Positions 1-8,769 are shown, counted from the first letter of the stretch. The stretch: DNA of 64,000 nt from Bacillota bacterium (GCA_023411575.1 JAEYOP010000039.1:1-64000); one strand, 5' to 3'. Translations and numbers: made by a program. The notes: generated from the sequence alone by a model not told the origin.

Positions 1-127
1 TCGAACCGACGATCAAGGTTAGTTTATTCTATAGGTGAAGAATATGTTGTGAAAAGCCGTATGCCTTAATAGGGCACGTACGGTTTTGTATAGGGGCATG
101 GGCGGCAACGCCCGTGTCTACTAGAGA
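1..127 (+). mobile_element. 3' end of a group II intron (domains V and VI)
   Basis: Seen: a domain V-like hairpin at about 54-88 begins with the AGC triad of AAGCCGTATGCC and closes with GGGCACGTACGGTTT. It is followed by a domain VI-like hairpin whose stem is CATGGGCG, loop GCAA and CGCCCGTG (97-116), then CTACT with the likely branch-point A. Known: this V/VI pair is the catalytic and branching core at the 3' end of bacterial group II introns. The intron-encoded reverse transcriptase, if present, would lie left of the window. The exact 3' splice site is not certain; it should fall near 120-128. Confidence 0.85.
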
Positions 128-303
128 GAACGGAAACGTGCCTTAGCGAGCAGGAAGAAGAACTTGGTTATGAACTGGAGTATGTCGCAATAAGTAACGC
201 AATTAAGGCAAATAGTGCTTTTGCGGGCATTGAAAAATACAAGTTTATTGAAAGAGAAACAACAATTTTAAATTCTTTGCAAAACAGGGAGAGCCGGAGA
301 TGA
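121..303 (+). pseudogene. 3' exon: C-terminal part of a gene interrupted by the group II intron
   Basis: The reading frame is open from the intron border to a TGA at 301-303 and gives about 60 residues, rich in Glu (EQEEELGYELEYVAISN) and ending NRESRR. Its stop overlaps the dcd start as ATGA, which is typical of translationally coupled genes in one operon. I do not recognise the protein. Splicing of the intron would restore the gene, so it may be interrupted rather than dead. The 5' exon is outside the window. Confidence 0.55.
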
Positions 304-821
304 TTTTATCGGGGAAAGAAATTCTTAAAAGAATAGGAAAAGAAATAGAAATCAAACCGTTTGATGAAAAATTGCTCAATCCCAATAGCTATAACCTGAG
401 ACTGCATAACGAACTGCTTGTGTACGAAAATGATACTCTGGATATGAAAAAAGAGAACAGGACGAAAAGCCTAATCATACCTGAAAAGGGGATGATTCTT
501 GAGCCGGGCAGACTCTATCTCGGACGGACATTTGAGTATACAAAAACGGATAAATATGTACCTATGTTGGAAGGTCGATCCTCCATAGGCAGGCTCGGCC
601 TTTATATTCATGTTACTGCCGGATTCGGGGATGTTGGTTTTTGTGGGTACTGGACATTGGAAATACAGTGTATACAACCGGTTAGAATCTATCCGATGGT
701 TGAAATATGCCAGATCTATTACCACTCCATAGAAGGAGAATATGACAAGTATACAAGCGGTAAGTATCAAAACAATAATGGAATCCAGCCCAGTTTATTA
801 TATAAGGATTTTGAAAAGTAG
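300..821 (+). CDS. dcd: dCTP deaminase
   Basis: A 173-residue protein with the dCTP deaminase/dUTPase fold. Residues about 91-99 contain the family motif EGRSSIGRLGL, where the Arg/Ser residues bind the triphosphate and the following HVTAGFGD segment forms the active site. The family converts dCTP to dUTP plus ammonia, feeding dTMP synthesis. The length is normal to slightly short. The start overlaps the stop of the intron-split ORF, so the two are probably co-transcribed. The base composition is more AT-rich than most of the window and an intron sits next door, suggesting an acquired segment. Confidence 0.9.
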   Translation: MILSGKEILKRIGKEIEIKPFDEKLLNPNSYNLRLHNELLVYENDTLDMKKENRTKSLIIPEKGMILEPGRLYLGRTFEYTKTDKYVPMLEGRSSIGRLGLYIHVTAGFGDVGFCGYWTLEIQCIQPVRIYPMVEICQIYYHSIEGEYDKYTSGKYQNNNGIQPSLLYKDFEK

Positions 822-870
822 GTATTTCAAGCTGCTCATCTGTGGTTAGCCTCAAAGAGGAGGGGATAGC

Positions 871-1761
871 ATGGGTAAGAAAGTATACAAAAGTGCGGAT
901 AGTGAGCAAAAAATGAAAGCTCTGTACGACGAGCAAGTGGCTTCATTAAACATTGAATTTGAGGATGTCTATGTGGACACCAGGTTTGGCAAAACGCATC
1001 TGATTAAGACCGGGAATCCGGAGGGGAAAGCAATTCTGCTGTTTCATGGCGGGAATAGCACCACCCCGTATTATTTAAGGGATTTTCTCTGTTTAAGGGA
1101 CAAGTATTTAATATACGCACCGGATACAATGGGACATCCGGGGAAAAGCGCTCAAACGGTATTGTCGGCGAAAAATCTGGAGTACGGCGAATGGGCGTCG
1201 GACGTAATTGACGGACTGGGATTGGAGCAAATGATTTGCATCGGGGGATCATATGGCGGCGGGGTTTTAGCCAAACTGATGTGCGCCGCACCGCATAAAA
1301 TTTCCAGGGCGGTCATGATTGTACCATCCGGCATATGCAACGTTTCTACGGCAAATATATTAATCAAGCTGGGAATCCCGATGACCATGTACATAATCAC
1401 AAAAAGTGAGAAATGGTTGAAAAAATCGATCCTGCCCATGGCTATCAATGAAAGCGAAATCGACGAAAGCTCGCTTGTAATGGTAAGGAATTCATTTCAG
1501 CACGTTTGTGTCAAGGCAGGAATGCCGAGTAATGTAAGTGAAAAAGAAATAAGGAATTGTAAGGCTCCAACCCTGCTGATCGCGGGAGAAAAAGATGTGA
1601 TGTTCCCGGGAGCAAATGTCATAGCAAGGGCGAAGACCCTATTGCCTAATTTAAAAACACACTTGATGAAAGACACCGGTCATATGAGCATATTATCCTC
1701 TGATAAGCATAAGGACATTTTAAAAATGATCGTTGATTTTTTGGCAGAGGAAGAAAAATAA
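871..1761 (+). CDS. alpha/beta hydrolase
   Basis: A 296-residue alpha/beta-hydrolase-fold protein. The oxyanion region is LLFHGGNSTT, the nucleophile elbow is GGSYGG (Ser near residue 128), a probable acid is the Asp of AGEKDVMFPG and the catalytic His is in DTGHMSI. No signal peptide is visible, so it should be cytoplasmic. AGAGGAGGGG lies before the ATG. Substrate cannot be told; relatives include esterases and C-C bond hydrolases. It is followed 17 bp later by an acetyltransferase gene and is probably co-transcribed with it. Confidence 0.85.
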   Translation: MGKKVYKSADSEQKMKALYDEQVASLNIEFEDVYVDTRFGKTHLIKTGNPEGKAILLFHGGNSTTPYYLRDFLCLRDKYLIYAPDTMGHPGKSAQTVLSAKNLEYGEWASDVIDGLGLEQMICIGGSYGGGVLAKLMCAAPHKISRAVMIVPSGICNVSTANILIKLGIPMTMYIITKSEKWLKKSILPMAINESEIDESSLVMVRNSFQHVCVKAGMPSNVSEKEIRNCKAPTLLIAGEKDVMFPGANVIARAKTLLPNLKTHLMKDTGHMSILSSDKHKDILKMIVDFLAEEEK

Positions 1762-1778
1762 AGGGGGCATTGGATAAA

Positions 1779-2309
1779 ATGAAGTATTTTAAAAAACTGG
1801 CAGGCGAGCGGGTCTATTTATCCCCGATGAATCCTGACGATGCGGAAACGTATGTGAAATGGTTCAATGATTTCGAAGTTACGAACGGCCTGGGTAGTTC
1901 ATACCGAATGGTATCCCTGGAAAGCGAAAGGGAATGGCTCAAGAATAATTCCAACCAGCACCAGTTCGCGATAGTAAGGCTGGAGGACGACCTGTTGATC
2001 GGCAATTGCGGTTTTCATGGTGTGGATCAGATAAGGCAGTGCGCGGAAGTCGGGCTGCTTATCGGGGAAGAAGAGAATCGCAGCAAAGGGTATGGGGAAG
2101 AGGTGCTCAATTTATTGCTGGACTATGGCTTTCAGTATCTGAATTTGAATAATGTCATGCTGAGGGTGTTTTCCTTTAATGAAAGGGCAATTCAGTGCTA
2201 CAAGAAGGTCGGGTTTAAAGAAATGGGCAGAAGAAGGCAGTCTTATTACTTGAAGGGGAAATTTCACGACGAAGTGTATATGGATATACTAAAATGTGAA
2301 AGGATATAA
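1779..2309 (+). CDS. GNAT-family N-acetyltransferase (RimJ/RimL-like)
   Basis: About 176 residues with the GNAT fold: an N-terminal KLAGERVYLSPM strand typical of the RimJ/RimL branch, an acetyl-CoA loop around NRSKGYGEEV, and the C-terminal NERAIQCYKKVGF motif. These enzymes move acetyl from acetyl-CoA to protein N-termini or small amines; the acceptor is unknown here. I prefer the ATG at 1779 over a TTG at 1770 because the AAGGGGG Shine-Dalgarno at 1761-1767 would be only 2 nt from the TTG. Confidence 0.85.
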   Translation: MKYFKKLAGERVYLSPMNPDDAETYVKWFNDFEVTNGLGSSYRMVSLESEREWLKNNSNQHQFAIVRLEDDLLIGNCGFHGVDQIRQCAEVGLLIGEEENRSKGYGEEVLNLLLDYGFQYLNLNNVMLRVFSFNERAIQCYKKVGFKEMGRRRQSYYLKGKFHDEVYMDILKCERI

Positions 2310-2391
2310 TTTAACCTGTTGTGCCGGTTGATTCTATGAATGGATCCTGTGTCATTTTATGAGCGACCATAGATTGGGATCAATCTTAAGC

Positions 2392-2420
2392 TTGTATTTT
2401 GGCAGGATATGTGTTACAAT
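2392..2420 (+). promoter_or_regulatory. sigma-A promoter of secG
   Basis: TTGTAT at 2392-2397 and TACAAT at 2415-2420 are separated by 17 bp, about 30 bp ahead of the secG start. Confidence 0.65.
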
Positions 2421-2451
2421 TTGATTTGTCAATTTTTTAGGAGGTGTTATT

Positions 2452-2694
2452 TTGTCCGCGATTCAAATAATTGTATCAGCATTCCATATATTGTTCTCGC
2501 TGTCCATTATTGTCATCGTTCTGCTCCAGTCCGGTAAATCGGCAGGCCTTTCCGGGGCGATCGCAGGCGGCGCTGAAACATTTTTTGGAAAGAACAAGGG
2601 TAGAACGATCGATGCGCTGCTCAGCAAGTATACATCCGCAGCCGCCATCCTTTTCCTTGTGACCTCTGTTGTGCTTTATCTGTTAATGAAGTAA
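2452..2694 (+). CDS. secG: Preprotein translocase subunit SecG
   Basis: An 80-residue protein with two membrane segments (about 3-24 and 58-79) separated by the conserved cytoplasmic loop LLQSGKSAGLSGAIAGGAETFFG, the hallmark of SecG. It joins SecY and SecE in the plasma-membrane channel and helps SecA-driven export. Translation starts at TTG, well spaced from AGGAGGTG. It has its own promoter and terminator, so it is monocistronic, although it keeps the common clostridial neighbourhood with RNase R downstream. Confidence 0.95.
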   Translation: MSAIQIIVSAFHILFSLSIIVIVLLQSGKSAGLSGAIAGGAETFFGKNKGRTIDALLSKYTSAAAILFLVTSVVLYLLMK

Positions 2695-2709
2695 TTGTTG
2701 CGTGAACCC

Positions 2710-2738
2710 AGACTATGCAGAAATGCATGGTCTTTTTT
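2710..2738 (+). terminator. Rho-independent terminator after secG
   Basis: A 9-bp stem (AGACTATGC/GCATGGTCT, one T-G pair), loop AGAAAT, followed by a T run. Confidence 0.8.
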
Positions 2739-2800
2739 CATGAATCTGAGCTGGCATGAATCGAAATCAATAGGAGCGGTGCTCTTTTCTGGAGGTTTTT

Positions 2801-3352
2801 ATGGACAGAGCTACGGCATTCGAAGAATTGAAGGTCCGGATTTCCAACGGCAATCTGATCAAGCATTCGCTGGCTGTCGAGGCCATCATGCGGGAATTGG
2901 CGGCTTTGATGAAGGATGACGCCGAACTTTGGGGGCTGGCCGGGCTGCTGCACGACATCGATTATGAAAAGACCGTTGACTGCCCCGAGCGCCATAGCCT
3001 GCTGGGGGCCGAGATCCTGGAGGACATGGATGTTGAGCCGGACATTGTGTACGCGGTGAAGGCCCACAACGACATTCACGGGATCGAACGGAAAAGAAAG
3101 ATGGACAAGGCGCTCTATTGCGCCGATCCGGTCTCGGGGCTCATAACGGCCGGCGCGCTGATCCTTCCGTCGAAAAAGCTGGCGGATGTCACAACGGAAT
3201 TCATCTTGAAAAGAATGAATGAGAAATCCTTTGCCAAAGGCGCCGACAGGGACCAGATCAGGAGCTGCAGCGAGCTGGGGCTTTCGCTGGAGGAATTTAT
3301 CGGGATTGCCCTCCGGGCGATGAACAAAATATCGGACCAACTCGGCTTGTAA
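2801..3352 (+). CDS. HD-domain hydrolase (HDIG-type)
   Basis: A 183-residue HD-superfamily protein. Metal ligands are visible as H22 (IKHSLAVE), the LLHDID pair near residue 50, and later His residues in CPERHSLLGAE and KAHNDIHG. Known members hydrolyse phosphate esters of nucleotides, often with two metals. No sensor or membrane part is present. TGGAGG precedes the ATG. It sits between secG and rnr with terminators on both sides, so it is probably transcribed alone. The natural substrate is unknown. Confidence 0.85.
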   Translation: MDRATAFEELKVRISNGNLIKHSLAVEAIMRELAALMKDDAELWGLAGLLHDIDYEKTVDCPERHSLLGAEILEDMDVEPDIVYAVKAHNDIHGIERKRKMDKALYCADPVSGLITAGALILPSKKLADVTTEFILKRMNEKSFAKGADRDQIRSCSELGLSLEEFIGIALRAMNKISDQLGL

Positions 3353-3375
3353 TTGGTTTTGAACGAAGGAACAGG

Positions 3376-3400
3376 CGGACTGGAAACCCAGTCCGTTTTT
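3376..3400 (+). terminator. Rho-independent terminator after the HD gene
   Basis: A perfect 8-bp stem CGGACTGG/CCAGTCCG with loop AAAC and a T5 tail. A TATAAT at 3424-3429 just downstream is the likely -10 of the rnr promoter; its -35 is weak. Confidence 0.85.
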
Positions 3401-3497
3401 GTTTAAACAGTGGATAAATAAGGTATAATATGTAGAGATGCCGCGGTGATCCCACCGGGGCTGCAGAGGACTTGATGAAAAAGCAGAGAGGATATAG

Positions 3498-6368
3498 ATG
3501 AATAGTATAAAAGAAAGAAAAGAAAAAATCGTTGAATTCATGGCGGAATCCGCCTACAAACCGCTTAAGTTCGAAGAACTGGCCGTAATACTCGATGTGC
3601 CGCAGGAGGACAGGGAAATGTTTGCCGGCGTGCTGCGCGAGCTTGAGGAAGAGGGTTCTATTTACAAGACGAATAAGGACCGGTATGGGCTGCCCGGGAG
3701 GATGAACCTTGTTGTCGGCCGCATTCAGGGCAATGAAAGAGGATACGGCTTCCTGATACCGGATGATGAAGAGGTGCGGGATGTATTCGTTCCTGCGGAC
3801 GGGCTGGCGGGTGCAATGCATAACGACAGGACCGTCGTGCGCATCACGACGAAGGGAGCGGACGACAGGCGCCCGGAAGGCGAAGTGATAAAGATTCTCA
3901 AAAGGGCGAACCGGACCATTGTCGGCACCTTTGAAAACAGCCGATATTTCGGCTTTGTCGTTCCGGACGACCGCAGGGTCGTCGGGGACATCTTCATCCC
4001 GAAGGATGAGCTGAACGGTGCAAAGCCCGGCTTCAAGGTGGTTGCGGAAATCGTCAAATGGCCGGAAAAGCGGAGGAACGCGGAAGGGAAAATCATAGAG
4101 ATTATCGGGGACAGCAGGGACCCCGGCACCGATATCCTGTCGATCATAAAGGCCTACGATCTGAAGGAATCCTTCCCGGAGGAGGCGGTCCGGCAGGCGG
4201 AGGCCATACCGGAAAAGGTGGAGCCGAAAAATGTCCGGGGCCGGCGCGATCTTCGGAAGCTCCGAATGGTCACCATCGACGGAGAGGATGCAAAGGATCT
4301 GGACGACGCCGTTTCCGTAGAGAAGCTGCCGAACGGCAATTACCGGCTTGGCGTGCATATTGCGGATGTCAGTGCCTATGTCACGGAGGGTTCGCCGCTT
4401 GATGAAGAGGCTTTGAAGCGCGGGACAAGCGTTTACCTTGTGGACAGGGTCATTCCGATGCTGCCTGCGCGTCTGTCAAACGGGATTTGCAGCCTGAATC
4501 CCCATGTGGACAGGCTTGCCTTTACGGTCATGATGGAGCTGGATTCGAATGGGAAGGCAGTCGATCATGAGATTTTCGAAAGCGTGATCAATATTGATGA
4601 AAGAATGACCTATACCAACGTATACAAGCTTCTCGAAACGGATGGCGAAGAGCTGGATGAAGAACTGACGGAACGATACTCCTACCTTATGCCGGATTTC
4701 ATCCTGATGAAGGAGCTGGCGCTGATTCTCCGCAAAAAGCGAATGAGCCGCGGCGCCATCGATTTTGACTTTGACGAGGCCAAAATCATCCTGGATGACA
4801 AGGGGAAGCCGGTCGAAGTGAAAAGATACGAAACCACGATTGCGAACCGGATCATTGAGGAATTCATGCTGGTCTGCAATGAGACGGTTGCGGAGCATTT
4901 CCACTGGGCGGGGGTGCCGTTTGTTTTCCGGGTGCACGAAGAGCCGGACGCCGAGAAGATCATGGCTTTTGCCGAATTTTCCTCCAACCTGGGCTACCAT
5001 TTGAAGGGCCTGAACAAAATCCATCCGCGGGCCTTGCAGGATATCCTGGATAAGGTGAAAGGCTCCAAGCAGGAAACCATTGTCAGCACCGTCATGCTCC
5101 GTTCGTTGGCAAAGGCGCGTTACAGCCATCAGAACCTCGGCCATTTCGGGCTGGCGGCGGAATTTTACTGCCATTTTACTTCACCGATCCGCAGGTATCC
5201 GGATCTGATCATTCACCGGCTTATGAAGGAATCGCTCAAGAATGGGCTGCCGGATGAACGGGAGCAGGACCTCCTCCGGAGGCTGCCGGAGATAGCAAGG
5301 CTGTGCTCGGAGCGCGAGAGGGCGGCCGAGGAGGCGGAACGTGAGACGGAGGATCTCAAAAAGGTCGAGTACATGAAGCAGCACGTGGGCGAAGTCTATG
5401 ACGGAATCATTGCGAATGTGACCTCCTTCGGGATGTTCGTAGAGCTGGACAATACCATTGAAGGGCTTGTCAAGGTCAGCAACATGGACGACGACTACTA
5501 TGTATTTGACGACAAGCATTATTGCCTGCTGGGCGAGAAGACCCGGAAGAGGTACAGCATCGGGGATGAAATAAAGGTGCGCCTTGCACGGGCGGATATG
5601 GCCTCCAGGCAGATCGATTTTACCATAGAGGAAGAGCGGAGAAGAGCCGGCGGAAAAGCGGCGGAGGCGGGGAAAAAGGCTGCGGGCGCGGGTAGGGGAA
5701 AAAGGAGCCCGGACAGGGCGGCCTCCGGCGGCGGAGCGAAGCAGGAGAGGAAGGCCGGGAAAGGCGCGGCCGGAAGAGCAAAGCCGGAGAGGGTATCCGG
5801 CGGTGCGGAGCGGGGAAAACCGGCCGGGAGGACGGCGCACGGAAAGGCGGCAGCCGACGATTCCGGAATGGGAAAGCCCTCCGGAAAGCCGGCGGATAAA
5901 GTTTCGAGCAAAGAGTGGGAGAGGTTGGATGACCAAAACGCAGGAAGGAAAAAATACAGGGTAAAATCCGGAAATTCAAGCCGAAAGGGAAAAGAAGCGG
6001 GCGTGAAATCAGGGGCATCCTACGGAAACAGCTATGGCAATCCCCATGACGGCAATGGTACAAGGACCGGAGAATATGAGGGAAGAGGGAAAAAGGAAGG
6101 CAAGTGGAACAAGGACAATAAAGGAACCAGGGATAACAGGGATAATAAAGAAAGCAAAGATATTAAGGAAAGTAAGAAGGACAATGGAAGCAGAGCCGAC
6201 CGGGATTTCCGAAAAGGCCGGAACGGCGGGAAGGCCAAGAACGGCAAAAATGGGAAGTACGAAAAAAGGGGCATAACGCCCTTAACGCCCATCAAGCCTG
6301 AATTGCTTGATGTCAGGGATGTGAAGGCCGGGACGGCTAAACCGGAAGAGCCGACCAAAGGATTGTAA
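3498..6368 (+). CDS. rnr: Ribonuclease R
   Basis: A 956-residue RNase II/R exoribonuclease that degrades structured RNA 3' to 5'. Order: winged-helix region (1-65), two cold-shock-like OB domains (about 70-205), the RNB catalytic domain (about 250-580) with the metal-binding DGEDAKDLDDAV motif at about 261-272, and an S1 domain (about 630-712). From about 715 to the end is a long, low-complexity tail rich in Lys, Arg, Gly, Glu and Asn that is much longer than the basic tail of E. coli RNase R. SmpB, often the next gene in clostridia, is not here. Confidence 0.95.
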   Translation: MNSIKERKEKIVEFMAESAYKPLKFEELAVILDVPQEDREMFAGVLRELEEEGSIYKTNKDRYGLPGRMNLVVGRIQGNERGYGFLIPDDEEVRDVFVPADGLAGAMHNDRTVVRITTKGADDRRPEGEVIKILKRANRTIVGTFENSRYFGFVVPDDRRVVGDIFIPKDELNGAKPGFKVVAEIVKWPEKRRNAEGKIIEIIGDSRDPGTDILSIIKAYDLKESFPEEAVRQAEAIPEKVEPKNVRGRRDLRKLRMVTIDGEDAKDLDDAVSVEKLPNGNYRLGVHIADVSAYVTEGSPLDEEALKRGTSVYLVDRVIPMLPARLSNGICSLNPHVDRLAFTVMMELDSNGKAVDHEIFESVINIDERMTYTNVYKLLETDGEELDEELTERYSYLMPDFILMKELALILRKKRMSRGAIDFDFDEAKIILDDKGKPVEVKRYETTIANRIIEEFMLVCNETVAEHFHWAGVPFVFRVHEEPDAEKIMAFAEFSSNLGYHLKGLNKIHPRALQDILDKVKGSKQETIVSTVMLRSLAKARYSHQNLGHFGLAAEFYCHFTSPIRRYPDLIIHRLMKESLKNGLPDEREQDLLRRLPEIARLCSERERAAEEAERETEDLKKVEYMKQHVGEVYDGIIANVTSFGMFVELDNTIEGLVKVSNMDDDYYVFDDKHYCLLGEKTRKRYSIGDEIKVRLARADMASRQIDFTIEEERRRAGGKAAEAGKKAAGAGRGKRSPDRAASGGGAKQERKAGKGAAGRAKPERVSGGAERGKPAGRTAHGKAAADDSGMGKPSGKPADKVSSKEWERLDDQNAGRKKYRVKSGNSSRKGKEAGVKSGASYGNSYGNPHDGNGTRTGEYEGRGKKEGKWNKDNKGTRDNRDNKESKDIKESKKDNGSRADRDFRKGRNGGKAKNGKNGKYEKRGITPLTPIKPELLDVRDVKAGTAKPEEPTKGL

Positions 6369-6388
6369 ATTCGAGATGGGGGATGGAT

Positions 6389-6835
6389 ATGGTTCTTGTG
6401 AGTGCATGCCTGCTGGGCATAAAATGCCGTTATGACGGCGGAACAAAAAGCGACGATGACCTTTTGGAGCTTGCCGCAAGGGGAGAAGCAATTCCGGTTT
6501 GCCCGGAGCAGCTCGGAGGCCTGCCGACGCCGAGGACGCCATGTGAAATCTGCATGGGTACCGGCGCGGACGTCCTTGACGGCAAATGCCGCGCCTATAC
6601 GAGCAACCGGGCGGATGTGACGGAGTATTTGATAAAAGGCGCGCAGGAAACCTTGAAGCTGGCGAAGGCCTGCGGTGTTAAAAAAGCCGTCCTGAAGGCC
6701 AGAAGCCCGTCCTGCGGCTGCGGAAAAATCTATGACGGGTCCTTTTCAGGGGCTCTTGTGGACGGAAACGGAGTGGCGACCGAATTGCTCCTTCGCAATG
6801 GAATCAATGTCTGCACCGAAGAGACGATCCGGTAG
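6389..6835 (+). CDS. DUF523 family protein
   Basis: About 148 residues matching DUF523: N-terminal LVSACLLGIKCRYDG, then CPEQLGGLPTPR and KARSPSCGCGKIYDG, with conserved Cys residues that suggest metal or cluster binding. Function is not established for the family. I prefer the ATG at 6389 because GGGGG at 6378-6382 is then 6 nt away and the family normally starts M-x-LVSACLLG; an in-frame ATG at 6383 is possible. It follows rnr by about 20 bp and shares its terminator, so it is likely co-transcribed with rnr. Confidence 0.85.
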   Translation: MVLVSACLLGIKCRYDGGTKSDDDLLELAARGEAIPVCPEQLGGLPTPRTPCEICMGTGADVLDGKCRAYTSNRADVTEYLIKGAQETLKLAKACGVKKAVLKARSPSCGCGKIYDGSFSGALVDGNGVATELLLRNGINVCTEETIR

Positions 6836-6885
6836 CGGAACCGATTGAACGGCGGAATCACAAAACGGCGCAGGAATGGAAAAAT

Positions 6886-6915
6886 AAAACCCGTGGCTTT
6901 CAAACCACGAGTTTT
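6886..6915. terminator. Bidirectional terminator between DUF523 and the HPr-like gene
   Basis: AAAACCCGTGG and CCACGAGTTTT form an 11-bp stem with one mismatch and A/T tracts on both sides, serving two convergent genes. Confidence 0.75.
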
Positions 6916-6953
6916 GTTTGTTCTATGTTCGTCTACGGCCATGGGCTATGTCT

Positions 6954-7181
6954 TTATACGATGAATGCGCTTATTTCATTGCAGAAGCTGTCGCAGTCGT
7001 CCGAGTGCACTTCCACCCGGATCGGCTTGCTGAGATCCAGACTGAATATTCCCATAATGGATTTGGCGTCAACCACATAACGGCCGGATGTCAGATCCAC
7101 ATCAAAGTTATATTTGTTGACGAGATTTACAAAATCCTTAACATCGTTAATTGATCTTAACATGATATTGAATGCTTTCAT
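6954..7181 (-). CDS. HPr-like protein lacking the active-site His
   Basis: A 75-residue protein with the HPr layout. The region around the regulatory serine (DAKSIMGIFSLDLSKP) is well conserved, matching KSIMGVMSL in HPr/Crh. The catalytic GLHARPA loop, which carries His15, is replaced by SINDVKDF, so the phosphocarrier reaction cannot take place. HPr-kinase phosphorylation at the Ser remains conceivable, as in Crh. GGAGG lies 8 nt before the ATG. It is monocistronic and convergent with DUF523. Partner proteins cannot be inferred. Confidence 0.75.
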   Translation of the reverse strand: MKAFNIMLRSINDVKDFVNLVNKYNFDVDLTSGRYVVDAKSIMGIFSLDLSKPIRVEVHSDDCDSFCNEISAFIV

Positions 7182-7343
7182 TTACAAAACCTCCGTTCTC
7201 TCCTGAAGTTACCACTATTTTTATAGAACTCCCTTTAAATGATATCCTGTTTTTGGCAGCAAGTCAATTACGATATTATTAAAAATAAATTACTAAGGGA
7301 CACCCCCTTTTTGTGGTATACTATCAAGAGTTATGGAGGGTTT

Positions 7344-8654
7344 ATGAAAAGGGTTGCTTTTTACACTTTGGGCTGCAAAGTGAACCAATATGAAACGGAA
7401 GCCATGGCGGAGGCCTTCGAGGACGCCGGATACAGCCAGGTCGGCTTTGACGAGGCCGCCGACGTGTATGTCATCAATACCTGTACGGTTACGGGCCTCA
7501 GCGCACGGAAATCGCGCCAGGCCATCCGCAGGGCGCGGCAGCTCAACAATGATGCGGTCGTGGCGGCCGTCGGATGCTATCCGCAGACGGCAAAGGCCGA
7601 AGTGGAGAACCTGCCCGAGGTGGATATTGTTGCGGGAACGGCCGAAAGGCTTAAAGTGCCGCAGTATGTGGAGGAATTCCTGGCCGGCCGGAAAAAGATC
7701 AATGCCGTGGGAGACATCATGCGGAGCCATTCCTTCGAGAAGCTGAAAATAGAGCGGTACAAGGATAGAACAAGAGCGTTTCTGAAGATCCAGGAGGGAT
7801 GCAGCCAGTTTTGCTCCTACTGCATTATCCCCTATGCCCGCGGACCGATCCGGAGCAGGCCCCCGGAAGAGGTGATGGGCGAGGTGGAGAAGCTTTCGGC
7901 CGGCGGCTTCCGGGAGGTGGTCCTTACCGGGATACACATAGCGTCCTACGGGAAGGATCTGGGCGGGATCAGGCTGTTGGAGCTGGTCGAAAGGATTCAT
8001 GCCGTGGGTGGGATCGAAAGGATCCGGATCGGTTCCATCGAGCCCACGCTCGTGACGGAGGAATTCGCGGCCGGCGCCGCGCGGCTGGACAAGCTTTGCC
8101 CGCATTACCACATTTCATTGCAGAGCGGCTGTGATGAAACCCTTGCGAGAATGAACCGGAAGTACACGACGGCGGAATACCGGAAGGCAGTGGACCTGCT
8201 TCGGAGCCATATTCCCGACGTTTCGATCACCACGGACGTGATGGTCGGCTTTCCCGGCGAAACCGACGAGGAATTCGAAAAGACCTATGAATTCCTGTCC
8301 GGAATCCATTTTGCCAAAATGCACATATTCAAATTCTCTCCCCGAAAGGGTACCCCCGCGGCGGAGTATGAACACCAGATCGACGGTACCGTAAAAGAGG
8401 CAAGAAGCGCCAGGGCCCTGGCGCTTTCGGACAGGGGGACCCTTGAATTCAATGAACGGTTCGCCGGAAAGGTCATGCCGGTGCTTTATGAACAGGAACT
8501 GAAGGAGGCGGAAGGCTTCTTTGAAGGGTACACTCCGAATTACATAAGAGTTGTGGCAAAGGGGCATAATAGGATTGCGGGAAATATTGCCATAACGCGC
8601 CTGAGCGCGGCCGAGGGCGATCATATGACGGGGGATATCCTCGAGAACCGGTGA
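7344..8654 (+). CDS. mtaB: tRNA t6A37 methylthiotransferase MtaB
   Basis: A 436-residue radical SAM methylthiotransferase. N-terminal MTTase domain with three cluster Cys residues (LGCKVNQ, NTCTVT, VGCYPQ), a radical SAM core with CSQFCSYC near residue 148, and a C-terminal TRAM-type region. It converts t6A to ms2t6A at position 37 of tRNAs reading ANN codons. The reading frame is open 105 bp upstream, but GGAGGG sits just before the ATG at 7344 and the protein there starts MKRVAFYTLGC as expected. An extended -10 (TGGTATACT) ends at 7322, placing the transcript start close to the gene. Confidence 0.92.
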   Translation: MKRVAFYTLGCKVNQYETEAMAEAFEDAGYSQVGFDEAADVYVINTCTVTGLSARKSRQAIRRARQLNNDAVVAAVGCYPQTAKAEVENLPEVDIVAGTAERLKVPQYVEEFLAGRKKINAVGDIMRSHSFEKLKIERYKDRTRAFLKIQEGCSQFCSYCIIPYARGPIRSRPPEEVMGEVEKLSAGGFREVVLTGIHIASYGKDLGGIRLLELVERIHAVGGIERIRIGSIEPTLVTEEFAAGAARLDKLCPHYHISLQSGCDETLARMNRKYTTAEYRKAVDLLRSHIPDVSITTDVMVGFPGETDEEFEKTYEFLSGIHFAKMHIFKFSPRKGTPAAEYEHQIDGTVKEARSARALALSDRGTLEFNERFAGKVMPVLYEQELKEAEGFFEGYTPNYIRVVAKGHNRIAGNIAITRLSAAEGDHMTGDILENR

Positions 8655-8769
8655 GAGTTCCGGCTCATTCATCCCGTATGGTTTCCGGTAAAAATCGAAG
8701 AACCGCCGATATTTTCCCGGAAAAACGGGAACGGATTATTTCATTGCGATTAAACAAAGCGAAAGGATA

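Noticed and set aside
3297..4358. 353-codon minus-strand frame opposite rnr
   Set aside because: Lies opposite the cold-shock and RNB parts of RNase R, which are certain; no SD or motif.
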